DNA from: Betaproteobacteria bacterium | GTDB lineage: Bacteria; Pseudomonadota; Gammaproteobacteria; Burkholderiales; SG8-39 | Assembly: GCA_016195915.1 (NCBI GenBank) | Contig: JACPYS010000042.1 | Location: 74,285 to 138,284, forward strand | Length of the DNA: 64,000 bases | Direction of reading: 5' to 3' | Part shown: positions 9,258-16,779 of the stretch, piece by piece | Layout: every line of letters starts with the position of its first letter | How positions within the stretch are numbered: position 1 is the first letter of the stretch | Notes under the pieces: generated by a model | Told to the model about the DNA's origin: nothing | The model's input: only the letters and a program-made list of their open reading frames with translations | Database searches by the model: none | Program-made: the position numbers and the translations under genes

Positions 9258-10334
9258 TCATGCGGCGAGCGTATCTTCGCCCGCGACCAGCGTGCGCGCG
9301 AGCCGCGCGAACTCGGCTTCACCAGGCGCCTCCACCCGCAACCGCGCCGCCTCGTGCAGTTTCGCGTAATTGGCGAGCGACGAGCGGCGGTAGGCCGGAT
9401 CGTAGTGCTCCACCAGCAGGCGCTCGACGAATTTTCCCCATTCGCCGTTGCCCGCGAGTGCCTTCCACTCGGCTATTCGGCCCCGCCCGTGCAGGTCCAC
9501 CAGACAGTCGAGTTGAGCGGCGAGTGCACTCCGGTCGGTCGGGTAATGGCTGTATTCGTCGAGCAGCAGCGCGACGCGCGTAGCAACATCGGCATCGATC
9601 AGCACACAATCGGATGCGCGCATCGCGTTGATCAGGCTCTCCGGCACCTGCAGCTGGCCGATCTTGCGGCTTTCGCCTTCGACGTACACCGTCTTTGCCG
9701 GATCGAAACGCGACAGGTGTTGCCAGACGAGAGTCTCGAACATTTTCTGCGCAGGCTGCGGGCGCTCGGGCAGAGCGCCGAGCACCGAACCGCGGTGCGC
9801 GGCAAGGTCTTCGAGGTCGAGCACTTGGGCACCGGCATCGGCGAGCGCGCGCAGAAGCCGGCTCTTGCCGCTGCCGGTTGCTCCGCACAGAACGCGAAAC
9901 CGGAAGCGCGCCGGCATTTCGGAGAGCTGTTGCACCACGAAACGCCGGTAGGCCTTGTAGCCGCCATCGAGCTGCTTCGCGTCCCAGCCGATCTCGCGCA
10001 ACACGTGCACCATCGCGCCCGATCGTTTCCCGCCGCGCCAGCAGTACACCAGCGGGTGCCATGTCTTGGGCTTGCCGGCAAAGCGCTGTTCGACGTGCCG
10101 CGCAATGTTGCGCGCCACTAGTGCCGCGCCCGCCTTCCTGGCGTCGAACGAGGACACCTGCTTGTAAAGGGTGCCGACCTGCTCGCGCTCGCCATCGTCC
10201 AGTACGGGGCAGGAGACCGCATCCGGTACATGGTCTTGCGCGTATTCCGATGGCGAGCGGGTGTCGATGACGGCATCGAATTCCGTAAGGATTCCCCCGA
10301 GCATTTCGACTGAATGACGTGGCGCAGCGTCCAT
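9258..10334 (-). CDS. selU: tRNA 2-selenouridine synthase
   Basis: This 358-residue enzyme (also called MnmH/YbbB) replaces sulfur by selenium in 2-thiouridine at the wobble position of tRNAs for Lys, Glu and Gln, using selenophosphate. An N-terminal rhodanese domain carries the catalytic cysteine C98 in YCWRGGKRSG. A P-loop domain follows with Walker A GATGSGKS at 151-158. It is divergent from selD, which supplies its selenium donor, with 51 bases between the starts. It shows that selenophosphate is used here, though it does not itself prove selenocysteine insertion. Confidence 0.95.
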   Translation of the reverse strand: MDAAPRHSVEMLGGILTEFDAVIDTRSPSEYAQDHVPDAVSCPVLDDGEREQVGTLYKQVSSFDARKAGAALVARNIARHVEQRFAGKPKTWHPLVYCWRGGKRSGAMVHVLREIGWDAKQLDGGYKAYRRFVVQQLSEMPARFRFRVLCGATGSGKSRLLRALADAGAQVLDLEDLAAHRGSVLGALPERPQPAQKMFETLVWQHLSRFDPAKTVYVEGESRKIGQLQVPESLINAMRASDCVLIDADVATRVALLLDEYSHYPTDRSALAAQLDCLVDLHGRGRIAEWKALAGNGEWGKFVERLLVEHYDPAYRRSSLANYAKLHEAARLRVEAPGEAEFARLARTLVAGEDTLAA

Positions 10335-10350
10335 AGCCGTTAAAATCCTG

Positions 10351-10362
10351 TTCCAGCTGGAA
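10351..10362. promoter_or_regulatory. 12-bp palindrome between divergent selU and selD
   Basis: TTCCAGCTGGAA is a perfect palindrome in the 51-base gap shared by the two selenium genes. A TAAAAT hexamer at 10341-10346 could be a -10 element for selD. An operator affecting both genes is possible but unproven. Confidence 0.35.
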
Positions 10363-10385
10363 TCTTACGCCCCGGAGACCATTCC

Positions 10386-11453
10386 ATGTCTGCAGTCACC
10401 CCTCTTATTACGCTCGACAAGATCCGCCTCACGCAGTACTCGCACGGCGGCGGCTGCGGCTGCAAGATTGCTCCGGCCGTGCTCACCGAAATTCTCTCCT
10501 CGAGCCCGGTGCGCGGGCTGCCGAAAGAACTGCTGGTCGGCACCGAGACTTCGGACGACGCGGCCGTCTACAAGTTGAACGACACGCAGGCGCTCGTAGC
10601 GACCACCGATTTCTTCACGCCGATCGTGGACGATCCCTACGATTTCGGCCGCATCGCGGCGACCAACGCGATCTCGGACATTTATGCGATGGGCGGCAGG
10701 CCGATCTTCGCGCTGGCGCTGGTGGGGATGCCGCTGGAGAAACTCCCTCTCGGCGTGATCCAGAAGATCCTCGAAGGCGGCGAATCCGTGTGCGCCGAGG
10801 CGGGCATCCCGATCGCGGGCGGGCACTCGATCGACACGCTCGAGCCGATCTACGGCCTGGTGGCGCTGGGACTGGTGCATCCCGACAAGGTGAAAAAGAA
10901 CAGTTCCGCGAAGTCGGGCGATAGCCTGATCCTCGGTAAACCGCTAGGCGTGGGCATCCTCTCTGCGGTGCTGAAGAAGGGCAAGCTGTCGGACGCGGGC
11001 TACGCGGCGATGATCGATTCGACTACCAAATTGAACACGCCGGGCGAGGCGCTTGCGGACATGGCGAAGGTGCACGCGCTCACCGACGTGACCGGCTTCG
11101 GCCTCGCCGGGCACTTGCTCGAAATCTGCCGCGGCTCGAAGCTGGGCGCAACGGTGAATTTTTGCGATCTGCCGATCATCCCCGAAGCGCTCGAATGGGT
11201 GCAGCAGGGGGTCGCCACCGGCGCATCCGATCGCAATTGGAAAGGCTACGGCCACGATGTGGCTTTCCCTGCGGGTGCGCCCGAGTGGCTGCAAAAGATA
11301 ATTACCGACCCCCAGACCAGCGGCGGCCTGCTGGTGGCTTGCGCGCCGGAAGCAGAGAAGGAAGTGTTCGCTGCGTTCGAGCGGCACGGCTTTACGCAGG
11401 CGAAGAAGATCGGTTCGCTGGCCGCGGGCGCGGCGAGGGTAACGGTCGTCTAG
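10386..11453 (+). CDS. selD: selenide, water dikinase (selenophosphate synthetase)
   Basis: This 355-residue cytosolic enzyme makes selenophosphate from selenide and ATP, the donor for SelU and for selenocysteine synthesis. The glycine-rich N-terminal loop SHGGGCGCK gives C24 and K27, equivalent to E. coli C17 and K20; the active-site residue is cysteine, not selenocysteine. Later PurM-like ATP-binding motifs (TDFFTPIVDDPYDFG, ITDPQTSGGLL) are intact and the length is normal. It is divergent from selU. Its product is probably also needed for the TGA-containing gene at 38590-39210. Confidence 0.96.
   Translation: MSAVTPLITLDKIRLTQYSHGGGCGCKIAPAVLTEILSSSPVRGLPKELLVGTETSDDAAVYKLNDTQALVATTDFFTPIVDDPYDFGRIAATNAISDIYAMGGRPIFALALVGMPLEKLPLGVIQKILEGGESVCAEAGIPIAGGHSIDTLEPIYGLVALGLVHPDKVKKNSSAKSGDSLILGKPLGVGILSAVLKKGKLSDAGYAAMIDSTTKLNTPGEALADMAKVHALTDVTGFGLAGHLLEICRGSKLGATVNFCDLPIIPEALEWVQQGVATGASDRNWKGYGHDVAFPAGAPEWLQKIITDPQTSGGLLVACAPEAEKEVFAAFERHGFTQAKKIGSLAAGAARVTVV
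11414..11448 (+). repeat. 35-bp imperfect direct repeat, copy 1 (selD 3' end)
   Basis: This segment encodes the last residues of SelD (SLAAGAARVTV). It recurs at 12582-12616 in the same orientation with 3 mismatches in 35. The two copies flank the methyltransferase gene. Confidence 0.6.
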
Positions 11454-11514
11454 GCGGTTTTCCTGAGAGGCGTATCCCTCACTCGCCTCCGGGCATCGGG
11501 CTTCCCTGGGTGGG

Positions 11515-12504
11515 TCAGGCGCAATAGCGCCACGTCTGCCGAAGCAATCGCGTGGGTGGATCGTCGGTGCGGAACTGCCAATTCCACGATTCAGTCACCA
11601 ACATCGTGAACAGCATCGTCAGCGTTTGCCGCGGATGGCGCACGACGAAGGGGAGTGAGTTCAGAAAGATCGCCAGCCCCGTCCGTGTGCGCAACGCCGC
11701 GTGGATCCGGCGCAGCCACTCTTCCGACGTCAAGTGATAGTCGACGGTACCGTCAACGGACTTGAGCATTTCGAACCGGCTGCCGGCACAGCGTTCGAGC
11801 TGCCCCATTGCGGGGTAGAAACCGCCGAAGCTTCGCGCCAGCCATGCGTAGTGGAAATTGTCCGAGCCCCATCGGTATCGCCAGGGGCTCTTCAGCAATG
11901 CGTCGGGCCGTGGGTTGCGGATGAAATAGATCGTGGTGTTGATCAGCCGCCGCACCGGCGATGACGGATCGATCATGCGGTGGAAGGTCTCGAACATGTG
12001 ACTGTAGATCCGGTCCGCGTCGCCCTTTGCCGCGTCGCTCGGTTGAACAAAATGCTCGACCGGGCCGTTGGCGACGACGGCATCGAACTGGTGGGTCAAC
12101 TCGCAGCCGATGTCCTTGTAATCGAGCAGCCGCGCATCGAGCCCGCGCCTGCGGCAGAGCGCCACCTGCTCGGGCGACACGGTAATCCCCACTCCCGCCG
12201 CGCCCCGCCTGCGGACTTCGTCAAGCAGCGAACCGTTGCCGCAACCGACATCCAGGATGCGCGTGCCGGCCGTGCAGCGAACTTCGTCCAGCACGTAACG
12301 GATCTGATCGAGTTGTGCTTGTTCATAGGCGAGGGTCGAATCGCCGTGGTAGATCCCTTCGGTGTAGTCGAGCAACCCGCAGGCCGGGAAGAACTTGTCG
12401 AACAGCGCGTAGCAGTTGACGACCGTGGGAACATGGCTCGCCGCATCGAGTGCGTTGCGCTCCAGCGTAGCGGCCGACATGGATAGCTCTCCGTCGCTTG
12501 TCAT
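11515..12504 (-). CDS. class I SAM-dependent methyltransferase, cyclopropane-fatty-acid-synthase-like
   Basis: This 329-residue cytosolic protein contains the SAM-binding motif ILDVGCGNGSLLDEV, followed by VGITVSPEQVALCRRRGL, the layout of the cyclopropane fatty acid synthase/mycolic acid methyltransferase superfamily. The GPVEHFVQPSDA segment replaces the usual GxxEH motif of that group. The C-terminal half is less familiar and ends with a Trp/Arg-rich tail. The substrate is unknown; a lipid or small molecule is most likely. The gene stands alone, flanked by two copies of a 35-bp repeat derived from the selD 3' end, which may mark an insertion. Confidence 0.8.
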   Translation of the reverse strand: MTSDGELSMSAATLERNALDAASHVPTVVNCYALFDKFFPACGLLDYTEGIYHGDSTLAYEQAQLDQIRYVLDEVRCTAGTRILDVGCGNGSLLDEVRRRGAAGVGITVSPEQVALCRRRGLDARLLDYKDIGCELTHQFDAVVANGPVEHFVQPSDAAKGDADRIYSHMFETFHRMIDPSSPVRRLINTTIYFIRNPRPDALLKSPWRYRWGSDNFHYAWLARSFGGFYPAMGQLERCAGSRFEMLKSVDGTVDYHLTSEEWLRRIHAALRTRTGLAIFLNSLPFVVRHPRQTLTMLFTMLVTESWNWQFRTDDPPTRLLRQTWRYCA

Positions 12505-12581
12505 GGGCTGCTGTCACGGATCAGGGCAAGCGCAATTGACATTATGGCAAATCGCGCCGTATTGCGCTGATCGCCTGTGAT

Positions 12582-12616
12582 TTCGCTCCCCGCGGGCGCG
12601 GCGAGGGTCACGGTCG
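12582..12616 (+). repeat. 35-bp imperfect direct repeat, copy 2 (orphan selD-tail fragment)
   Basis: It repeats the selD 3' terminus at 11414-11448 (32 of 35 identical) and encodes SLPAGAARVTVA before a TGA, but has no gene attached. It lies between the methyltransferase and gntR starts. Confidence 0.6.
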
Positions 12617-12666
12617 CTTGAAGCGTCTCTGACACGTGCCTGGCGCCCTCGTAAACGGGCCTCAGG

Positions 12667-13401
12667 TCACGGCCGCTCCCGGCGCAGCTTCGTGGTGCAC
12701 ACCATTCGGTCGGCGGGGTGAACGGTGACCGTGATCTCAAAGGCTTCGTTCGCCTGATCGATGTATCGGCGGACGATTTTCAAAGCCGGGGATCCCGCAG
12801 GGGTGTCCAGCGTGATCGCCAGTTCGGCCGGCATTGCGACCGCCTGGATCGTCTGCTCCACCTCCACGATGCGGCGGCCATAGTGCGCTTCGATCAATGA
12901 GCTAATCAGCGTCTTCGGCGACCGACGCAGCAATTTCGGCACCTCGGCGTAGACCGCATCGATATAGGCATCGGTCCACCCGACCGGCTTCGTCTCGTCG
13001 CCCGCTTCACCGAGTCGCAAGATCTCCATGTGCAGCCAGCGGCTACCCGCGGCGCAGCCGAGCCTCTTCGCCAATATTCGATCCATCGTCACGGGCACCA
13101 CGCGCATGACCTTGCGAACCTGGTGCTCGGCCAGTTGCACCAGGCCTTCCAGTGAAGAAAGCGATTGGCTATAGCCGGCGGACGCCGACGCCGCCTCGAC
13201 GCGCGTCCCGACGTGCTTGCGCCGTGAGACCAAGCCCATTGCCTGCAGCTCCTTCAGCGCGTGCCGCACCGTGGGACGGCTGGTACCGTACTTCTTGCAG
13301 AGTGCCACCTCGGTAGGCAGCAGCGAGCCCACCGCATAGCGACCTGAGGTTATCGCCGAGGCGAGGTCCTGCGCGACGCGGGCGTATAGCGCGGTGCTCA
13401 T
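12667..13401 (-). CDS. GntR-family (HutC/UTRA) transcriptional regulator
   Basis: This 244-residue repressor-type protein has an N-terminal GntR winged helix (about residues 4-68, with the LLPTEVALCKKYGTSRPTVRHAL recognition region). A C-terminal UTRA ligand-binding domain covers about 95-235. It is divergent from the MmgE/PrpD-aconitase cluster. Two ATGTA-N2-TACAT palindromes lie in the 102-base intergenic region, as expected for its own operators. The effector is probably an organic acid handled by that cluster; which one cannot be read from the sequence. Confidence 0.92.
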   Translation of the reverse strand: MSTALYARVAQDLASAITSGRYAVGSLLPTEVALCKKYGTSRPTVRHALKELQAMGLVSRRKHVGTRVEAASASAGYSQSLSSLEGLVQLAEHQVRKVMRVVPVTMDRILAKRLGCAAGSRWLHMEILRLGEAGDETKPVGWTDAYIDAVYAEVPKLLRRSPKTLISSLIEAHYGRRIVEVEQTIQAVAMPAELAITLDTPAGSPALKIVRRYIDQANEAFEITVTVHPADRMVCTTKLRRERP

Positions 13402-13408
13402 GGCAATC

Positions 13409-13424
13409 TTGTTTCGCGAAACAA
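13409..13424. promoter_or_regulatory. 16-bp perfect palindrome just upstream of gntR
   Basis: TTGTTTCGCGAAACAA starts 8 bases upstream of the gntR ATG (complement of 13399-13401). Its sequence differs from the ATGTA-type sites in the same gap, so it may bind a second regulator or control gntR itself. Confidence 0.5.
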
Positions 13425-13449
13425 CAGTTTACCCCACGCGCTTGCCTAT

Positions 13450-13461
13450 ATGTAAATACAT
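13450..13461. promoter_or_regulatory. GntR operator candidate, proximal site (ATGTA-AA-TACAT)
   Basis: This is a perfect 5-2-5 palindrome. It overlaps the spacer of a plausible promoter for the downstream cluster (TTGCCT at 13442-13447 and TAATAT at 13464-13469, 16 bases apart). Its centre is 18 bp, nearly two helical turns, from that of the second site, suiting a GntR dimer pair. Confidence 0.6.
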
Positions 13462-13466
13462 GCTAA

Positions 13467-13480
13467 TATGTAGTTACATA
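13467..13480. promoter_or_regulatory. GntR operator candidate, distal site (TATGTA-GT-TACATA)
   Basis: This perfect 6-2-6 palindrome repeats the ATGTA/TACAT half-sites of 13450-13461. It overlaps the likely -10/start region for the MmgE/PrpD gene, an arrangement typical of repression by the adjacent GntR protein. Confidence 0.62.
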
Positions 13481-13503
13481 AAGGATGTTGCGTCGAGAAA
13501 CCC

Positions 13504-14931
13504 ATGGGCAGCCACGCTCCGCGCGGGAGGTCCGGTTCGAAGGCCACGCCGCAAGCCACGCGCCTTCTCGCCGAGTTCGTCGTGAACCTGCGTTACGAAG
13601 ACCTGCCGCCGGAGGTGATCGCGGCCGCCAAGACGGCGCTCATCGACTGGGTCGCTGTCGCCGCGGTCGGCAGCCGCACGACGCGGCAGGGCAGGTCGAG
13701 TTCAGCGCTCGCGCGCGCCGAAGGGGCAAAGCCCGAGGCGACGCTGTTCAGCGACGGCTCATCGACGTCGGCGACGTGGGCCGCATTTGCCAACGGTGCA
13801 TCCTCCCACGCCATCGAACTCGATGACATTCACCTGCCGTCGATCGTGCATGGCGGCGTGGCAATGGTTGGCGCGGCAGTGGCCGTCGCGCAGAAACTCA
13901 AGCTCGACGGCAAGCGATTGATCGCGGCGCTCGTCGCGGGTTTCGACGTGCAGTATCGCATCGGTGAAGCGATCGCAGCGTCCCACTACGAGCGGTTCCA
14001 CTCCACCGGTACGGTGGGCACGTTCGGCGCGGCAGCGGCTTGCGCGAAATTGATGAATCTGAATCTCGAGCAGACCTGCTGGGCGTTTGGCAACGCAGGC
14101 AGCCAGGCCGCCGGCCTGTGGCAGTATCTCAAGGTGGGCGACGACACCAAGGTGCTGCACTCCGGCAAGGCGTGCATGAACGGGGTCATCGCCGCGACGC
14201 TCGCGAGCCACGGTTTCACCGGGTCGATCGACATCATCGAAGGTGAGCGCGGATTCGTGGCGACGCTCTCGCCGTCTGTCGACTGGGACCGCATTACCGA
14301 CCGTCTCGGCACGCATTTCAAGGTGACGGAAAACGGCTACAAGATTCACGCCTGCTGCCGGCACGGCCACGTCGCCATCGACGAGACGCTGCGCCTGGCG
14401 ACGGAGCACGCGCTTGCGGCGGACAATATCAGCAAGATTACCGTCAAACTCCCGAGCGCCTCCGTTCTGGTCCTCGATGTTCCGGTGCCTGCGTCGCCGT
14501 ACAACGCCAAGTTCAGCGCGCAGTTCATGGTGGCGAACGCGATTGTCCACGGCCGCGTCGGCCTGGAAGCGTTTACCGAAGCACGTCTTTCCGATCCCGC
14601 CATCCGCAAGCTCATGCAGAAGGTCCGCGTCGTCGAGGAGAAGGAATTCAATCAAGGCTTTCCCGACAAGTGGACCGCCGAAGTAACGATCGAAACCGCG
14701 GACGGCCGCCGCCTCACCGGTAGCGCCGACATGCCGCGCGGCGAGTGGGTCAATCCGGTGCCCGCGGCAACGATCGAAGCCAAGGCGCGCGACCTGCTCG
14801 GTCTGGTCATGCCCTGCGATGCGGCGCGCTCCCTCGTAGCGAGGATCGCGAATCTCGATGCGGTCCTCGATGCGAGCACCATGCTGCCCGAGATCAGCGC
14901 GCCGGCTGCGATGCGCGTCGCGGCGGCTTGA
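13504..14931 (+). CDS. MmgE/PrpD family protein (2-methylcitrate dehydratase-like)
   Basis: This 475-residue protein belongs to the PrpD/cis-aconitate decarboxylase fold: conserved ASSHAIELDDIH near residue 100, GTVGTFGAAAACAKLMNL near 165, and a GYKIHACCRHGH segment near 280. Family members dehydrate or decarboxylate tricarboxylic acids without iron-sulfur clusters. It is the first gene after the paired operators and is followed 15 bases later by aconitase-like subunits. The cluster therefore probably degrades a methylcitrate- or citramalate-like acid. The precise substrate is unknown. Confidence 0.9.
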   Translation: MGSHAPRGRSGSKATPQATRLLAEFVVNLRYEDLPPEVIAAAKTALIDWVAVAAVGSRTTRQGRSSSALARAEGAKPEATLFSDGSSTSATWAAFANGASSHAIELDDIHLPSIVHGGVAMVGAAVAVAQKLKLDGKRLIAALVAGFDVQYRIGEAIAASHYERFHSTGTVGTFGAAAACAKLMNLNLEQTCWAFGNAGSQAAGLWQYLKVGDDTKVLHSGKACMNGVIAATLASHGFTGSIDIIEGERGFVATLSPSVDWDRITDRLGTHFKVTENGYKIHACCRHGHVAIDETLRLATEHALAADNISKITVKLPSASVLVLDVPVPASPYNAKFSAQFMVANAIVHGRVGLEAFTEARLSDPAIRKLMQKVRVVEEKEFNQGFPDKWTAEVTIETADGRRLTGSADMPRGEWVNPVPAATIEAKARDLLGLVMPCDAARSLVARIANLDAVLDASTMLPEISAPAAMRVAAA

Positions 14932-14946
14932 CGGGGCGGACCGATC

Positions 14947-16203
14947 ATGGCCCAGACCATCACCGAGAAGATCATTGCGTGCCATGCCGGGCGCGAGCGC
15001 GTGCGGCCGGGCGAGTATGTCGAGGCAAGCGTCGATCAGACGTGGTCGGACGACCTGGGCGCACCGCTCACGTTGGGATTGCTGGAACAGCATGGCATCG
15101 GCCAGGTGTTCGATCGGGAACGCGTCTTCATCACATCGATGGTGAATGCGCCGGCGCAGAACGCGCACTTCGCCGCGGTGCTCAAGCAGATCCGCGCCCT
15201 GACGGGCAAATTCGAGATCCCGCTCTATGAGATGGGCACGGCCGCGATCCACAATTCGCTCGGCATCGAAATGGGCAGGACTTTGCCGGGGGAACTGATC
15301 GCTGGCGGCAATTCGCACGCCTGCATGGCCGGCGGACTCGGCTGCTTCGCCACGGGCATGGGCAGCACCGACATCGCGGCGATCCTCGCAACCGGCAGGA
15401 CCTGGCTCGAGGTGCCGCGCACCATCCGCTACCGCTACACGGGAACCGCGGGACGCTGGGTCACAGGCAAGGACCTGATGCTGCACACGATCGGCAGGAT
15501 CGGAGTGGCAGGCGCCGACAACGCTGCGATGGAGTTCTGCGGCGATCCGGTTAACGCGCTCGAAGTGGAAGAGCGGCTGTCGATGACCAACATGGCGATC
15601 GAAGCGGGCGCACAGAATGCCATCATCGAGCCCGACGCCAAGACGCTCGCTTACGTTAAGGACATCGCGACGCGTCCGTTTGCACCGGTCTACGGCGATC
15701 CGGACGCACGAGTGTCGGAGGAGATCCTCATTCCGATCGACGGCCTGGAACCGGTGATCGCCCTGCCGTTCCTGCCGGGCAATACCAGGCCGCTCTCCGC
15801 GGTGAAGGGTACGCGCCTCGATCAGGTGTATATCGGCTCGTGCACCAATGGCTGGATGCACGACATGCGCGTCGCCGCTTCGATCCTCAAGGGCCGCCGC
15901 GTCGCCGGCAACCTGCGCGTGATCATCATTCCGAGCACGACGAAGATCCACCATCAATGTATGAAGGAAGGTCTGGCCGGCATCTTTCTCGAAGCCGGTG
16001 CCGCCTTCTCGATGCCGACCTGCGGACCATGCATCGGTGCGCACATGGGCGTGCTGGCCGAGGGCGAACGCTGCCTCTCCACCTCGAACCGCAACTTCCC
16101 GGGCCGCCAGGGTCACGTCCGAAGCGAGACTTACCTGTGCAATCCGGCCGTTGCCGCCGCCAGCGCCGTCAAGGGCCACCTGTGCGGCCCGGACGACCTC
16201 TAG
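14947..16203 (+). CDS. aconitase/isopropylmalate dehydratase-like large subunit with altered active site
   Basis: This 418-residue protein has the LeuC-type fold and all three [4Fe-4S] ligands: one in GSCTNG and two in TCGPCIG. It keeps the substrate-binding STSNRNFPGRQG stretch. Several residues that are nearly invariant in LeuC and aconitase are changed: the DSHT signature reads NSHA, the HEVTSPQ region reads SDDLGAP, and the MDHN segment reads TSMVN. It is probably a hydro-lyase of a divergent subgroup (dimethylmalate or homoaconitate dehydratase-like) rather than leucine-pathway LeuC. It pairs with the small subunit 21 bases downstream. No leuB or leuA is adjacent. Confidence 0.88.
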   Translation: MAQTITEKIIACHAGRERVRPGEYVEASVDQTWSDDLGAPLTLGLLEQHGIGQVFDRERVFITSMVNAPAQNAHFAAVLKQIRALTGKFEIPLYEMGTAAIHNSLGIEMGRTLPGELIAGGNSHACMAGGLGCFATGMGSTDIAAILATGRTWLEVPRTIRYRYTGTAGRWVTGKDLMLHTIGRIGVAGADNAAMEFCGDPVNALEVEERLSMTNMAIEAGAQNAIIEPDAKTLAYVKDIATRPFAPVYGDPDARVSEEILIPIDGLEPVIALPFLPGNTRPLSAVKGTRLDQVYIGSCTNGWMHDMRVAASILKGRRVAGNLRVIIIPSTTKIHHQCMKEGLAGIFLEAGAAFSMPTCGPCIGAHMGVLAEGERCLSTSNRNFPGRQGHVRSETYLCNPAVAAASAVKGHLCGPDDL

Positions 16204-16224
16204 AGACTTTCAGGAGTCCGACCC

Positions 16225-16740
16225 ATGGCCCCGCATTGGCACCGAGGCAAAGCCTGGTTCCTGGGCGACAACATCGACACCGACCAGATCATGCCGACAC
16301 CCTACCTTGGGTTGAAGAACAACGAGGATCTCGCGAAGCACGTGCTCTCCGGCAACGACCCCGGGTGGCCCGGGCGTCTGGGCAAAGGCGATATCCTCTT
16401 TGCCGGGTTGAATTTCGGCTGCGGCAGTTCACGCGAGCATGCGCCGCGCGGCCTCAAGGGTGCGGGAATCGCCTGCGTCGTCGCGCGATCGTTTGCGCGC
16501 ATTTTCTATCGCAATGCGATCAACATCGGGCTGCCGCTGCTGGTATTGCCGCAACCGGTGAGCGGCGGAACGCCGGGGCAGGACGCCTGGATCGACCTCG
16601 AAGCCGGCGCGGCGAAGCTGCATGCCGACGGACCGGCGCTTCAAGGCATCGCTCCGCCGCAGATCGTGCGAGACATCATTGCGCACGACGGACTGATGCC
16701 TTACGTCAAGGCAAAGGCGGCGGCAGCGCAATCCGCGTAG
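16225..16740 (+). CDS. aconitase/isopropylmalate dehydratase-like small subunit
   Basis: This 171-residue swivelling-domain protein has the family signature FGCGSSREHAPRGLKGAG (about 67-84) and an N-terminal DNIDTDQIMPTPYL motif, as in LeuD/DmdB-type small subunits. It completes a two-subunit hydro-lyase with the preceding gene. The length matches the short archaeal-type LeuD form rather than the 200-residue enterobacterial form. Its place in a GntR-controlled cluster with PrpD and a Bug protein argues for a catabolic rather than leucine-biosynthetic role. Confidence 0.9.
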   Translation: MAPHWHRGKAWFLGDNIDTDQIMPTPYLGLKNNEDLAKHVLSGNDPGWPGRLGKGDILFAGLNFGCGSSREHAPRGLKGAGIACVVARSFARIFYRNAINIGLPLLVLPQPVSGGTPGQDAWIDLEAGAAKLHADGPALQGIAPPQIVRDIIAHDGLMPYVKAKAAAAQSA

Positions 16741-16779
16741 CTCCCGAATTCCTTTCCGACCTCTTCCAAGGACGCGTCC

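Noticed and set aside
13759-16179. Long minus-strand frame opposite PrpD and the aconitase-like gene
   Set aside because: The plus-strand genes have clear motifs; the antisense product has biased composition and no motif.
14947-16740. Leucine-biosynthetic leuCD
   Set aside because: No leuA or leuB nearby, altered LeuC active-site motifs, and a PrpD/GntR/Bug context pointing to catabolism.
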